64,000 nucleotides of DNA from Phycisphaerae bacterium (GTDB lineage: Bacteria; Planctomycetota; Phycisphaerae; SM23-33), in assembly GCA_030745875.1 (NCBI GenBank), contig JASLNT010000128.1:1-64000 (forward strand), written 5' to 3'. A program made the translations under genes and the position numbers. Positions 1-7,800 of this stretch are shown piece by piece (positions within the stretch are counted from its first letter, which is position 1; every line of letters starts with the position of its first letter). Below the pieces are notes generated by a model. That model was given only the letters and a program-made list of their open reading frames with translations. It had not been told where the DNA came from and searched no databases.

Positions 1-66
1 CAGTGCGGCCTGAGCTTCCTGTAACTTTCGAACCACTTGCTGTGGCGTGTGACGCTTGCGTTTCAT
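1..66 (-). CDS. IS3-family transposase OrfA, N-terminal fragment (runs off the window)
   Basis: Reading leftward from an ATG at 64-66, the first 22 codons give MKRKRHTPQQVVRKLQEAQA and then run off the edge. This is the typical start of IS3-family OrfA proteins (MKRKRHTPEQ-type helix-turn-helix domain that binds the terminal inverted repeats). An AAAGGAATT ribosome site lies just upstream. The transposon end should lie just outside the gene; TGTTATGAGAG read leftward from about position 110 is a possible terminus, but only one end is visible. Whether the element is intact cannot be judged. Confidence 0.75.
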   Translation of the reverse strand, partial: MKRKRHTPQQVVRKLQEAQAAL

Positions 67-217
67 GAGAATTCCTTTCGATTAAAAGTCTACTCGAAAC
101 TCTCATAACACCTGGATCAAATTTCGGGGTGCAAGCCACCCATTTTCTGGGCATGTGCGCACATGTAGTCCGCAGTCGCATCCCGACTGTTGGTGATTGT
201 AAGGATAATGGATTTCA

Positions 218-589
218 CTATGACAAAGCACCGTTACGCGGAATCGCTCTGGCAGTTCGAGAGAATCTGTCGGTGTCGGGGGCTTCTTTGGCCACTTCTG
301 TAAAGGTCCCCGTGCCCAGTGCACTATTGAGATCGGAAGTCTGGTGTTTCTGATCTGTGCGGGGGCATACGCCGTATAGACAAGATTCTCGAGCGTCGTC
401 CCGGTCTCCAGATTCTCGTCCAACAGCTGTCTTAGTTTCTGTTCCTGTGGCAGATGAGGAAGATACTTCTACGCCGTCATGGCGAAACTGAGCAAAAGAT
501 CGGTCGATTCTCTTGCTATCTTTGACTGCCGATGAAGTCGGTTCCTCAAAACACAGCATAAGACAAGGGGGAGCGGTTGTTTCTTTCAT
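218..589 (-). CDS. Small protein of unknown family, tandem copy A
   Basis: A 123-residue leftward frame starting MKETTAPPCLMLCFEEP. A clear ribosome site (GAAAGGATTAAGCAAA before the ATG) decides the start. I do not recognise the family. It has no signal peptide or membrane segment. Two short Cys motifs are visible, CLMLC near the N-terminus and CLYGVC in the second half, and the protein ends with a basic tract, FSRTARAIPRNGA. Its neighbour copy B (664-1038) matches at both termini and around CLYGVCPRTDQK, while the Ser/Thr/Asp-rich middle differs. Many differences are synonymous third-position changes (GAC/GAT, ACA/ACG, TTT/TTC), which argues that this frame is translated. An overlapping leftward frame is also open but shows no such pattern. 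Confidence 0.55.
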   Translation of the reverse strand: MKETTAPPCLMLCFEEPTSSAVKDSKRIDRSFAQFRHDGVEVSSSSATGTETKTAVGRESGDRDDARESCLYGVCPRTDQKHQTSDLNSALGTGTFTEVAKEAPDTDRFSRTARAIPRNGALS

Positions 590-663
590 TTTGCTTAATC
601 CTTTCAATTCATAACTACTTGATGAACACGCAGGTCTTTGACTACACATACAGGCAATGGATT

Positions 664-1038
664 TCACAATGCCGAAGCACCGTTACGCGGAATCGCTCTG
701 GCAGTTCGAGAGAATTTGTCGGTGTCGCGTGTTTCTCGGGCCACTTTTGTAAAGGTCTCCGTGCCCATCGCACTATTGAGATCGGGAGTCTGGAGTTTCT
801 GATCTGTGCGGGGGCATACGCCGTATAGGCAAGATCCTCCATCATCGTCCAGATCGGCAGGTTCGCGTGCAACAAATGTGTGAGTTTCCGTTCCTGTGGA
901 AGACGCGGCAGATACTGCTTCGCCATCATGATGGAACTGAGCAAAAGCCCGATCGGTTCTTTCGCTACCGTTAACTGCCGATAAGGTCGGTTCCTCAAAA
1001 CACAGCATAAGACAAGGGGGAGTGGTTGTTTCTTTCAT
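664..1038 (-). CDS. Small protein of unknown family, tandem copy B
   Basis: A 124-residue leftward frame starting MKETTTPPCLMLCFEEP, the upstream member of the tandem pair. The likely ribosome site is AAAGGG, 11-16 bases before the ATG, a little farther than in copy A; a TTG six codons upstream overlaps this site and is less likely to be the start. Conserved with copy A: the first 17 codons except one, the block CLYGVCPRTDQK, and the tail FSRTARAIPRNGA. The variable middle is rich in Asp, Glu, Ser and Thr. Function unknown. The neighbouring IS3 fragment and heptamer array place it in an accessory region. Confidence 0.55.
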   Translation of the reverse strand: MKETTTPPCLMLCFEEPTLSAVNGSERTDRAFAQFHHDGEAVSAASSTGTETHTFVAREPADLDDDGGSCLYGVCPRTDQKLQTPDLNSAMGTETFTKVARETRDTDKFSRTARAIPRNGASAL

Positions 1039-1200
1039 TCTGCCCGACCCTTTCAATTCATAACAACTTGATGAACGGTTTCAAACTCGAGGGTCACCAT
1101 ACTAGGTTATTTACCGCCCCAATCCACAACTGTCAGATGGAACGGCTCTTTTGGTCCCGGACCATAAACATTAGTGGTATTGTCGATAATTGAGAGGGGC

Positions 1201-1266
1201 GTGGCAAGGGGAAAAGCTGGCAACTGGCAATTGGCAATTGGCAATAGGCAATTGGCGACGGCGGGG
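1201..1266 (+). repeat. GGCAATT heptamer array E1 with conserved flanks
   Basis: About five near-perfect copies of GGCAATT, with one GGCAACT and one GGCAATA variant. The left flank is GGCAAGGGGAAAAGC and the right flank GGCGACGGCGG. The same flanks recur around the array at 3036-3100, so this is a dispersed element with a heptamer core and not a chance microsatellite. Confidence 0.8.
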
Positions 1267-1320
1267 CCAGGCCGACGCGTGAGTCGGTGAGCTAAGCTAG
1301 ACAGGATGGAAAGCTGGTGA

Positions 1321-2139
1321 TCATAAAGGTCGTGAGAACACTGCGATTGCAAACAGGATGAAGGCCTCGACCATTACGGGCGTAAACCCGAAGAATTCGC
1401 ACCACCAGGGCAGATGCTTTTCCCCGAACTTCAGCCCGGACCGCAAAGCAAACGCGATGACGAGAAGAACCGGACAGAGCTGAAGGAAGCCCGCCAGAAA
1501 GGATATCTGCACCAACTGGGCGTGCGGAACGCCCCAGTAGCCCAGATCGACCCAGTATCTCGCGGGTCGGTCCGGATCGTAGCGAATGGCCATTGGAAAA
1601 GGCGTGTCGCCGGCTTGCAGGCGCCTTTGAAGTTCGGGAACCATATGGACCGATTCGCGAGCGCCCTTGGAATCTCTTGACTTGCGTGAAGTGTCGCGAA
1701 GGCGAACGCGGATTGGATGGGTTTGGTTCCGGGCGTCGGTGTAGACGGCTGACACGTCGTAGTCGGTGCGAAGCGTAGTGACATCGAAGGCGTCCACGGA
1801 GGTTACCGTCGCCAGGGCGGGGCGGGCGTTTGCGTAGTCGCTGCGGGCCGAGGCGAGATACTGGATCGTGAAACCCATGTCCAGGACCCATCCGCCCAGC
1901 GTCGAGATCGCGAACCAGACAAAAACCAGACGATAGGAGCCCAGCAGAGGCCCCTCAGACTCCCGGCGCCGCTGCAGCAGGCATCGGGTGATGAGGAAAT
2001 GCATGAACCAGAACAGCGCTACGGCCTCGGACGTACAGATCGCCGCCGCACGCCAAAACGACATCCGCGAAAACTCTCTCGCCAGCCAGCCGCCCGTTCC
2101 CAGGATTCCCCAGATCATCCCAACGGCTGACAGGCACAT
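1321..2139 (-). CDS. DUF3592-like integral membrane protein
   Basis: A 272-residue protein with four probable membrane segments: residues about 5-20, 28-50 and 70-90, and a pair between about 205 and 265. The extramembrane middle (about 100-195) contains ATVTSVDAFDVTT and later PFPMAIRYDPDRPARYWVD. Such an extracytoplasmic beta domain with the pattern A.V..v......Y.y...G....V.YDP..P is typical of DUF3592 proteins, whose function is unknown. No clear ribosome site precedes the ATG at 2137-2139, so the start is uncertain. It reads leftward next to a lipoprotein gene, separated by a 303-base gap holding a heptamer array, so an operon is doubtful. Assignment is by pattern only. Confidence 0.6.
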   Translation of the reverse strand: MCLSAVGMIWGILGTGGWLAREFSRMSFWRAAAICTSEAVALFWFMHFLITRCLLQRRRESEGPLLGSYRLVFVWFAISTLGGWVLDMGFTIQYLASARSDYANARPALATVTSVDAFDVTTLRTDYDVSAVYTDARNQTHPIRVRLRDTSRKSRDSKGARESVHMVPELQRRLQAGDTPFPMAIRYDPDRPARYWVDLGYWGVPHAQLVQISFLAGFLQLCPVLLVIAFALRSGLKFGEKHLPWWCEFFGFTPVMVEAFILFAIAVFSRPL

Positions 2140-2442
2140 GACCGGCAGGCAAACCGGTTTCCAACGTCGAAAACTCGCGGCGTCCTTGGCTTGATCGGCG
2201 GCGGTTTGGGAAGGTTCTTCGTTCAGGGGGGCGTGTCCCTTTCTTTGCGACGGTGTTCGAACTCAGGGCTCCGGCGCCCGGAGTTGCTCGGGCTTGGGGC
2301 GGTCATGGGCATCGGGCGTAAGTATCGGTCCATTTCGGCGGGGTGTCAACGGCGGGCAATTGGCAATTGGCGCCGGGCAATTGGCGACGGCGTGGCGGAG
2401 AACGGCGGGCGGTGGGGCGAGAAGACGCAGACGTGGGCGTGG
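2140..2442. other. Gene-free gap containing one heptamer array
   Basis: Open frames here are shadows or lack ribosome sites. The gap holds array E2 (2351-2392) and a short inverted repeat CTCCGG-CGC-CCGGAG near 2268-2282. It should contain the start region of the DUF3592-like gene and the end of the lipoprotein transcript, but I see no convincing promoter or terminator. Confidence 0.5.
2351..2392 (+). repeat. GGCAATT heptamer array E2
   Basis: Three copies of GGCAATT, interrupted by GGCGCCG, ending in GGCGACGGCG. The right end matches that of array E1. Same orientation as E1 and E3. Confidence 0.75.
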
Positions 2443-2970
2443 TTATTTCGGTTGTCTGTAAGATATCTTCAGGATTGCTCCCTTACCGAGCTGCAGCTCT
2501 TCTCCGGGCGCACCGAACGTCAACGGGACCTCCTGGCGGATCTTTCCGCGGCGGTCTTCGGGGAGAATCCGCCAACTGTGATAGACCGACAAGGTCAGCG
2601 GGCTGTCGTCTCCGTCGATGAGCGTCATGCTGGAGTGATGGTAACCGCCCGGTCCGCAGGCGATGCTCGTCGCGTCGGCCGGTCCGGTCCGGGGCGTCAG
2701 CAGGCCCGACATGTCATAGACGAACTCACGCCTGAAGGGGATCTCGTATTTTCGCTGCGACATCAGGCCCGGAATTGTCAACTCGGCGATCAGCACGGCC
2801 TCGGCGCGGGCTTCCGGGCACGCCCTGCAGACGACCTTCTCCGGGTCGCCGGGCAACATGACGATCACCCGGGATTGCTCCCGGGACAAGTTGGCGTCGG
2901 GGTTGCGGCAGGATACGAACAGGACGGGAAGAAGCACGCCCATGATTGTTATCGCAGAAAAGCGTTTCAT
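2443..2970 (-). CDS. Putative lipoprotein of unknown function
   Basis: I start the gene at the ATG at 2968-2970 (MKRFSAITIMGVLLPVLF), which gives 175 residues with an N-terminal signal and a Cys at residue 20 (LFVSC; a slightly unusual lipobox because Phe is at -3). The open frame extends upstream to 3357, but that part translates heptamer array E3 and hairpins and is not convincing protein. GGCGGAA lies about nine bases before the chosen ATG. The mature part is mostly beta-like, with CRACPEARAEA, a Gly-rich stretch CGPGGYHHSS and PLTFGAPGEELQLG near the end. No family recognised. Probably outer-membrane or periplasmic. Confidence 0.6.
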   Translation of the reverse strand: MKRFSAITIMGVLLPVLFVSCRNPDANLSREQSRVIVMLPGDPEKVVCRACPEARAEAVLIAELTIPGLMSQRKYEIPFRREFVYDMSGLLTPRTGPADATSIACGPGGYHHSSMTLIDGDDSPLTLSVYHSWRILPEDRRGKIRQEVPLTFGAPGEELQLGKGAILKISYRQPK

Positions 2971-3035
2971 TTCAATTCCGCCGGAGGACACCCGCGCTGC
3001 GCGAGATAGTGGAACTGTAATAAGTGGCCAGGCCG

Positions 3036-3100
3036 CTGGCAAGGGGAAAGGCCGGGCGGCGGGCAATTGGCAATGGGGAATTGGCAATTGGCGCCGGCGG
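3036..3100 (+). repeat. GGCAATT heptamer array E3 with conserved flanks
   Basis: The left flank GGCAAGGGGAAAGGC matches E1. The core is GGCAATT, GGCAATG, GGGAATT, GGCAATT and GGC, followed by the right flank GCCGGCGG. Degenerate but clearly the same element. Confidence 0.75.
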
Positions 3101-3134
3101 GCTGCGAACACCTCTTCGAATTCGAACTTCCTCA

Positions 3135-3161
3135 GGTTCACACCCCGCCGATGTGTGAACC
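3135..3161. repeat. 27-base hairpin, copy 1 (GGTTCACA / TGTGAACC)
   Basis: An eight-base perfect inverted repeat GGTTCACA...TGTGAACC enclosing a GC-rich loop. The same hairpin with identical total length recurs at 3285-3311. It could be an operator or a small dispersed repeat. Confidence 0.65.
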
Positions 3162-3284
3162 ACCACACCGGCCCGACCGCACGCTTTGGCGCCCGGCCGG
3201 GGGATATACGGAAGTGATTGGGAGATAATGAGTTACATCGTCTCGATTCTCGCAATATGTGGTGAAATCGCATATCTGAACGGA

Positions 3285-3311
3285 GGTTCACACCCGGCGG
3301 ACCTGTGAACC
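3285..3311. repeat. 27-base hairpin, copy 2 (GGTTCACA / TGTGAACC)
   Basis: Same eight-base stem as copy 1, with a different loop (CCCGGCGGACC). A further half-site TTTGTGAACCT follows at about 3313-3323. It lies about 84 bases upstream of the -35 box of the CorC-like gene promoter. Confidence 0.65.
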
Positions 3312-3394
3312 ATTTGTGAACCTCGCCGATGGCGGGATCGCTTTGGACTTTGGTCAATATTGGGCGGTTGAGCGTTTTCGGCGCGGAATATGCC

Positions 3395-3422
3395 TTGTCA
3401 GTACGGTGATTGTGCGTATGAT
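3395..3422 (+). promoter_or_regulatory. Sigma70-type promoter for the CorC-like gene
   Basis: TTGTCA (3395-3400), a 16-base spacer, then TATGAT (3417-3422). It lies inside the upstream extension of the open frame, which supports a downstream start for the protein and a leader of about 105 bases. Confidence 0.5.
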
Positions 3423-3533
3423 GTATATTGGGCGTCGACCCATTGTTTACGGCTGCGACTTACGCCCCTCGCGGTCGGACGGGAAGACGGTCGACGCGAA
3501 GAATTGGGCGGTTTTTGTGGAGTTTATTCAAAC

Positions 3534-4772
3534 GTGGACCCACTTGTCTGGGTTGCTGTGTTGTGTACGGGGCTCTCGGGCTTCTTTGCTCTTGCCGGAT
3601 ACTCTTTGCGAGCGTTCCGCCGCTCCCGGTTGGAGGAGGTCCTCGAAGACCATCCCGGAAAGGCGCGTCTGGAGGTCCTCGACCGCCATCTCTGGGCGAT
3701 GCGCCTCAATGCATCTCTCTGTCGAACAATAAGTAATATAGGGCTGGTGGTCGTAGTGAGCGTGTTGCTGGGCGGGCGAGTTCTTCCGACGATTGCAGTG
3801 TCCACCGGTCTGATAGCGCTGTTCGGGATTGCGATACCGCACGCCTGGGCCGCCTACGCCGACGAGCAAATACTCGCCGCCACATTTCCCGTACTGCTTG
3901 TTTTACGCCGAGTTATGAGCCCCGCGATATGGTTGATGCAGCGTTTGGACCTTCCGATCCGGCGCCTGACCGGTATCGCCGAACGCGAGGCGAAGACCGA
4001 AGAGACCGCCAAGCAGGAGATCCTGCAAGCCGCCTCAGACGGACAGGCCGAAGGCGCCGTCGACGCCGACGAAGTCGAGATGATAGAGTCGGTTATGGAG
4101 TTCGGCGACACGCATGCGGCCGAGATTATGACGCCCCGAACGGATATCTTCGCACTGGATTCCGAAACTTCGTGGAAGGACGCCGTTGCCAGGATCGTAG
4201 AAGCCGGGCACACCCGCGTACCGGTCTTCAGCGGCGACATCGACAACATTATCGGCGTGCTGTACGCCAAGGACATGCTCCGCCTGATCGGGGCTGGTGA
4301 GTCGATTGCGATAGAAGACCTGGTTCGCAAACCGTTCTTCGTGCCGGAAACCAAGGCGCTGGACGATCTCCTTAAGGAGTTCAAGGCGCGCATGGTCCAT
4401 ATCGCCGTAGTGCTGGACGAATACGGCGGCACAGCCGGTATGGTGACCATCGAAGACGTGCTCGAGGAGATAGTAGGCGAAATTGCCGACGAATACGATC
4501 AATCCGAAGAGGAGTTGATGCAGCGGATCGACGAGCAGACCATCGAGGCCGACGGGCGAATGTACATAGATGATCTCAACGATGCGCTGGATCTGGAGAT
4601 ACCCGAAGACGCCGGTTACGACACGGTCGCCGGGCTCGTGTTCTCCGAGTTGGGCTATATCCCCAAGATCGACGAGACGCTTAACGCATACGGGGCGGAT
4701 TTCGCGGTGCTGGCCGCCGATGAACGAAAGATCACGCGTTTGCGGGTCAAGGTCGTTCAGCCCAAGGCTTGA
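3534..4772 (+). CDS. CNNM/CorC (HlyC) family CBS-domain membrane protein
   Basis: Started at the GTG at 3534 (VDPLVWVAVLCTG), which has GGAG 11 bases upstream and lies downstream of a good promoter; the frame stays open back to 3390. The 412-residue protein has the CNNM/DUF21 architecture. An N-terminal membrane region with about four hydrophobic segments (about residues 3-130) is followed by a linker ending DADEVEMIESVMEFGD, then MTPRTDIFAL, the hallmark entry to a pair of CBS domains (about 195-320). HIAVVLDEYGGTAGMVTIED marks the second CBS. A C-terminal CorC_HlyC domain (about 330-410) follows. The family is implicated in Mg2+/Co2+ homeostasis, with nucleotide sensing by the CBS pair. Substrate not inferable here. 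Confidence 0.9.
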   Translation: MDPLVWVAVLCTGLSGFFALAGYSLRAFRRSRLEEVLEDHPGKARLEVLDRHLWAMRLNASLCRTISNIGLVVVVSVLLGGRVLPTIAVSTGLIALFGIAIPHAWAAYADEQILAATFPVLLVLRRVMSPAIWLMQRLDLPIRRLTGIAEREAKTEETAKQEILQAASDGQAEGAVDADEVEMIESVMEFGDTHAAEIMTPRTDIFALDSETSWKDAVARIVEAGHTRVPVFSGDIDNIIGVLYAKDMLRLIGAGESIAIEDLVRKPFFVPETKALDDLLKEFKARMVHIAVVLDEYGGTAGMVTIEDVLEEIVGEIADEYDQSEEELMQRIDEQTIEADGRMYIDDLNDALDLEIPEDAGYDTVAGLVFSELGYIPKIDETLNAYGADFAVLAADERKITRLRVKVVQPKA

Positions 4773-4890
4773 GCGTCCGAGCGGCGCGAATTCAAATCTT
4801 ACAAACTGCGGAACTTCTCCAGCTCACGGGCGTCAAAGGAGTATACTTGTTACTCCCGGACACTCGGGAATCTCAACGGACCTCGCTTAC

Positions 4891-7800
4891 ATGAAACGAT
4901 TGGCTCGGGTAATAGCGTTTCTTGCTATCGCTGCGCAAGGGGGAATTCTCTGCGCCCAGGAGTCTTCCGATCGCACCGCCCTGATCCGCGAGATAATCAA
5001 TCGCTCCCGCCTGCTCGAAGATGCACATTTCCGCCTGCCTCGTTCGGTCTGGCGGCGGTTCGTTATTGACCAGGCCAAGGGCTCGGATTACGCGCCGGTC
5101 TCGCACATCATTTCACGCGGTGTTTACCGTTTGAAAGCTGATGCAAAGGGTTCTGCGTCCATTGAGGCCGAGATTCATCTGCTCGTGCTCGATTCGCGCC
5201 AAGCCCGAGCGGTTGCGGTCCTGTCGAACATACCGGCCTGGTCGGACATTACGCTTGACGGCGCCGCGTTTGCGCCTGCTGCGAAGGGCAAATGGCTTGT
5301 ATTTCAGCCCGAGAAGCCCGGGTCTTACGTGATTCGCGCACGCAGTCCGATCGAAGGATTCAAGGCGTTCGGCGGGACGTTCACCCTTCCGATTGTCCGC
5401 ACCGTGCTGACTTCAGCAACGCTGGATTCGCCAAGCGAGCTGGAGGTCACCGCTTCGGGCTCGGCGAGGGGCTCGGCTGGCAAGAAAGTGTCGCTGACGC
5501 TGAAGCCGTCATCGAAGCTGGTGCTGAATTATCGCCCCTTGCAGCGCCGCACCGTCCGCCGGGCGACGTATCAGGTAAGCGGGGCGGTGGCGTGGAACTT
5601 CGGTCCAGCCGCCCAGCAGGTGTCAGCCGATTTGCGCGTTGCGATTCTCGGCGGTAAGACAGAGTCTCTGGAGCTTGTCGTCCCCAACAGCGCCAAACGC
5701 GTCGCGATTTCCGGCCCGGATGTTCGCGACGTTCGCATTTCCGGTCGAACCGCAACGGTGTTCTTCCGCGGGGCGATAACCGGGCGGACGAGACTCAAGC
5801 TAAATTACGAACTGCCCGCCGCCAAAGGCGCCGCCGACCTGCCGCGCCCGGAGATATCCAACGGGCGATGGTCCGGTGGAACGCTGGTGATAACCAACAC
5901 CGCCGGAGGCAGCGAAATCCAACCGGCTGACATGTCCGGGTTGAAGGAAATCGCACTGGGCGACATTCCGCGAGCGGCGTCGGCGATACTTGCGGGCAAA
6001 GCGGTTATGGCGTATTCGATAACGTCGGGCCGGTGGTTTGCGCGGGCTGAGTCGATTGACCTGGGCGAATTTGCGATCAAACAGACTCTCGCCGACAGCG
6101 CTCGATACCAATTCTCGTATCGCCCCGACGGTTCGGTTATCTGCCGCGCCGATTATGAAATTCGCAATCGCAACCGCCAGTTCCTGCGCGTTACGCTCCC
6201 GGCCGGGGCGAAAGTGCTGCTGGCGCGGGTATCCGAAAAGTCGCGCCCGATGACGCCCCTGGGCGGGAAGAAGAATCAGCACCTGCTTCCGCTCGAACGG
6301 AGCACCGCCTCGGTGATGGGCCTGGTCAGCTTTCCCGTGCAGGTGGTCTACATGTATCGCGCCGAAGCCCTGAAATCCCGCGGTTCAGGAGCGATCGCCC
6401 TTCCGCAGATCGACATTCCGATCGCATACGCATGGTGTCAGGCCAATATGCCCGATGGGATGAGTCGGGTGAAGTTCTCGGGCGTGATGCAACCTGTGGA
6501 GCAGTATTCCAGCGAGACTGCGTTGGCTTCGATGACGTACGGGAGTGCAACGGCGTTGGATCCGGAAAGGAAGCGGATTGGTCTGCCCCAGACCGAGAAG
6601 AAGCCCCCTCCGAAAAAAGGCGACGGCGGGGGCGGCGGTGTGCTCAGTTGGCTGCTTGGCTCGAAGGACGCCGTGCCTGAAGATCGCCCGCCTGCGGTTA
6701 CAACGTCCGTTACGGCGCCCAGCGGCGGTACGATCCTGGCTGGCGGGCAGATCAGTTCGTCGAGCGGTTCGCTGGCGAGAAACTACTGGCGGGCGGGGAA
6801 AGACCTGTACGACAAGGGCAAGTACGCAGAGGCCGACAAGGCGCTGAACAAGGTCATCGAGATGTCGCGCAACTCGCCCGACGCCTCAAACGCCAAACGA
6901 TTGCTGTCGAATATCAAACTTCTCCAGGGCAAGCTCAAGGTCCAATCCCGGGCCGAAAAAGCCGCCGCCGTAACCGTCAAACAGCAATTCACCGCCGACA
7001 ACGTCGATGAACTCCAACGGCAAAGCGAACTGGTCGAGGAAGGCATTCACGCAGTCAGGCGGAAAGACACCAAGCGAGCGCAAGCCCTGTTCCAGGCCGC
7101 CGAAGCACTTGGCAAGAAACTGGTCGCCAAAGGTGAAAACGTAGTCGAGCAGGAGGCGCGCCTCAGAATCGCAAAACAACAACTCGGCATCGCACAAAAG
7201 ACCGCCAGCGAGAATCTCGGTAGGGGACTCAAGCAGATAAAAGAGCTCCGTAAGTCCGGTCGGATCGATGAAGCCGGAGCCCTTGCCGAAAAACTCGCCA
7301 AAGAAACAAGCGAACTGTCCAACACCGGCGGCGCCGACATAACGAAGGATTTCCAGCTGGAAAGGGAGCAGTTGGCGCTGGCCTCAGCCAAGGAAACGCT
7401 CAAGAAGAACACTTACGGTCAATGGAAGGGCGCCCGGAGGTCTCCGCGCCCGGGTAAAGGGCGGGGTCAGGGGCAAGGCCGGCAGGAAGGCAAGAAACCG
7501 CTTGATCGAATCACGCCCTTAATTCACCAGCAATCCGAACTGGTCCCGGCCGGCCCCGACGCACCGGCGAACACCTCCGCCGGAAAGAAACAAGCGGCTG
7601 CAGGGCATCTGCGCAGGGGCAGAAAACTGCTGGACGCCGGTGATGCATCCGGCGCTGCCGGCGAACTGAAGGCGGCTGTGGCGCTGGATCCGACTCTGGT
7701 CCAAGCCCGGAGGCTTCTGACGCTGAGCAATAGACTCACCGGCCTGTCCGATGGCGCCGGAGTAACGGACAAGCCTGTCCGGCGCCCAAGCGTCACGCCC

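Larger units (their letters stand above)
208..1076 (-). repeat. Tandem duplication, two 420-bp units with 449-bp period
   Basis: Unit A (208-627) and unit B (657-1076) both begin with ATGGATTTCAC and end with CTTGATGAAC on the + strand and align without an insertion or deletion. Blocks at both ends and one central block are identical, and the rest has diverged. Each unit contains one small leftward gene with its own ribosome site, so this is a gene duplication and not a simple sequence repeat. Confidence 0.85.
2971..3533. other. 562-base regulatory and repeat-rich gap
   Basis: Divergent interval between the leftward lipoprotein gene and the rightward CorC-like gene. It holds heptamer array E3 (3036-3100), two copies of a 27-base hairpin (3135-3161 and 3285-3311) and a sigma70-like promoter at 3395-3422. 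No coding region is convincing. The two long frames entering it from either side are upstream extensions of the flanking genes. Confidence 0.6.

Noticed and set aside
103..423. Leftward 106-codon frame in the tandem duplication (and its counterpart 642-998)
   Set aside because: Overlaps the small duplicated genes in another frame; it has no ribosome site, and the silent-site pattern supports the MKETT frame instead.
2971..3357. N-terminal extension of the lipoprotein frame
   Set aside because: It translates the heptamer array and hairpins and precedes an obvious signal peptide; treated as leader sequence.
3390..3533. Upstream part of the CorC-like open frame as coding
   Set aside because: The promoter at 3395-3422 falls inside it, and the GTG at 3534 has a ribosome site and begins the membrane domain.
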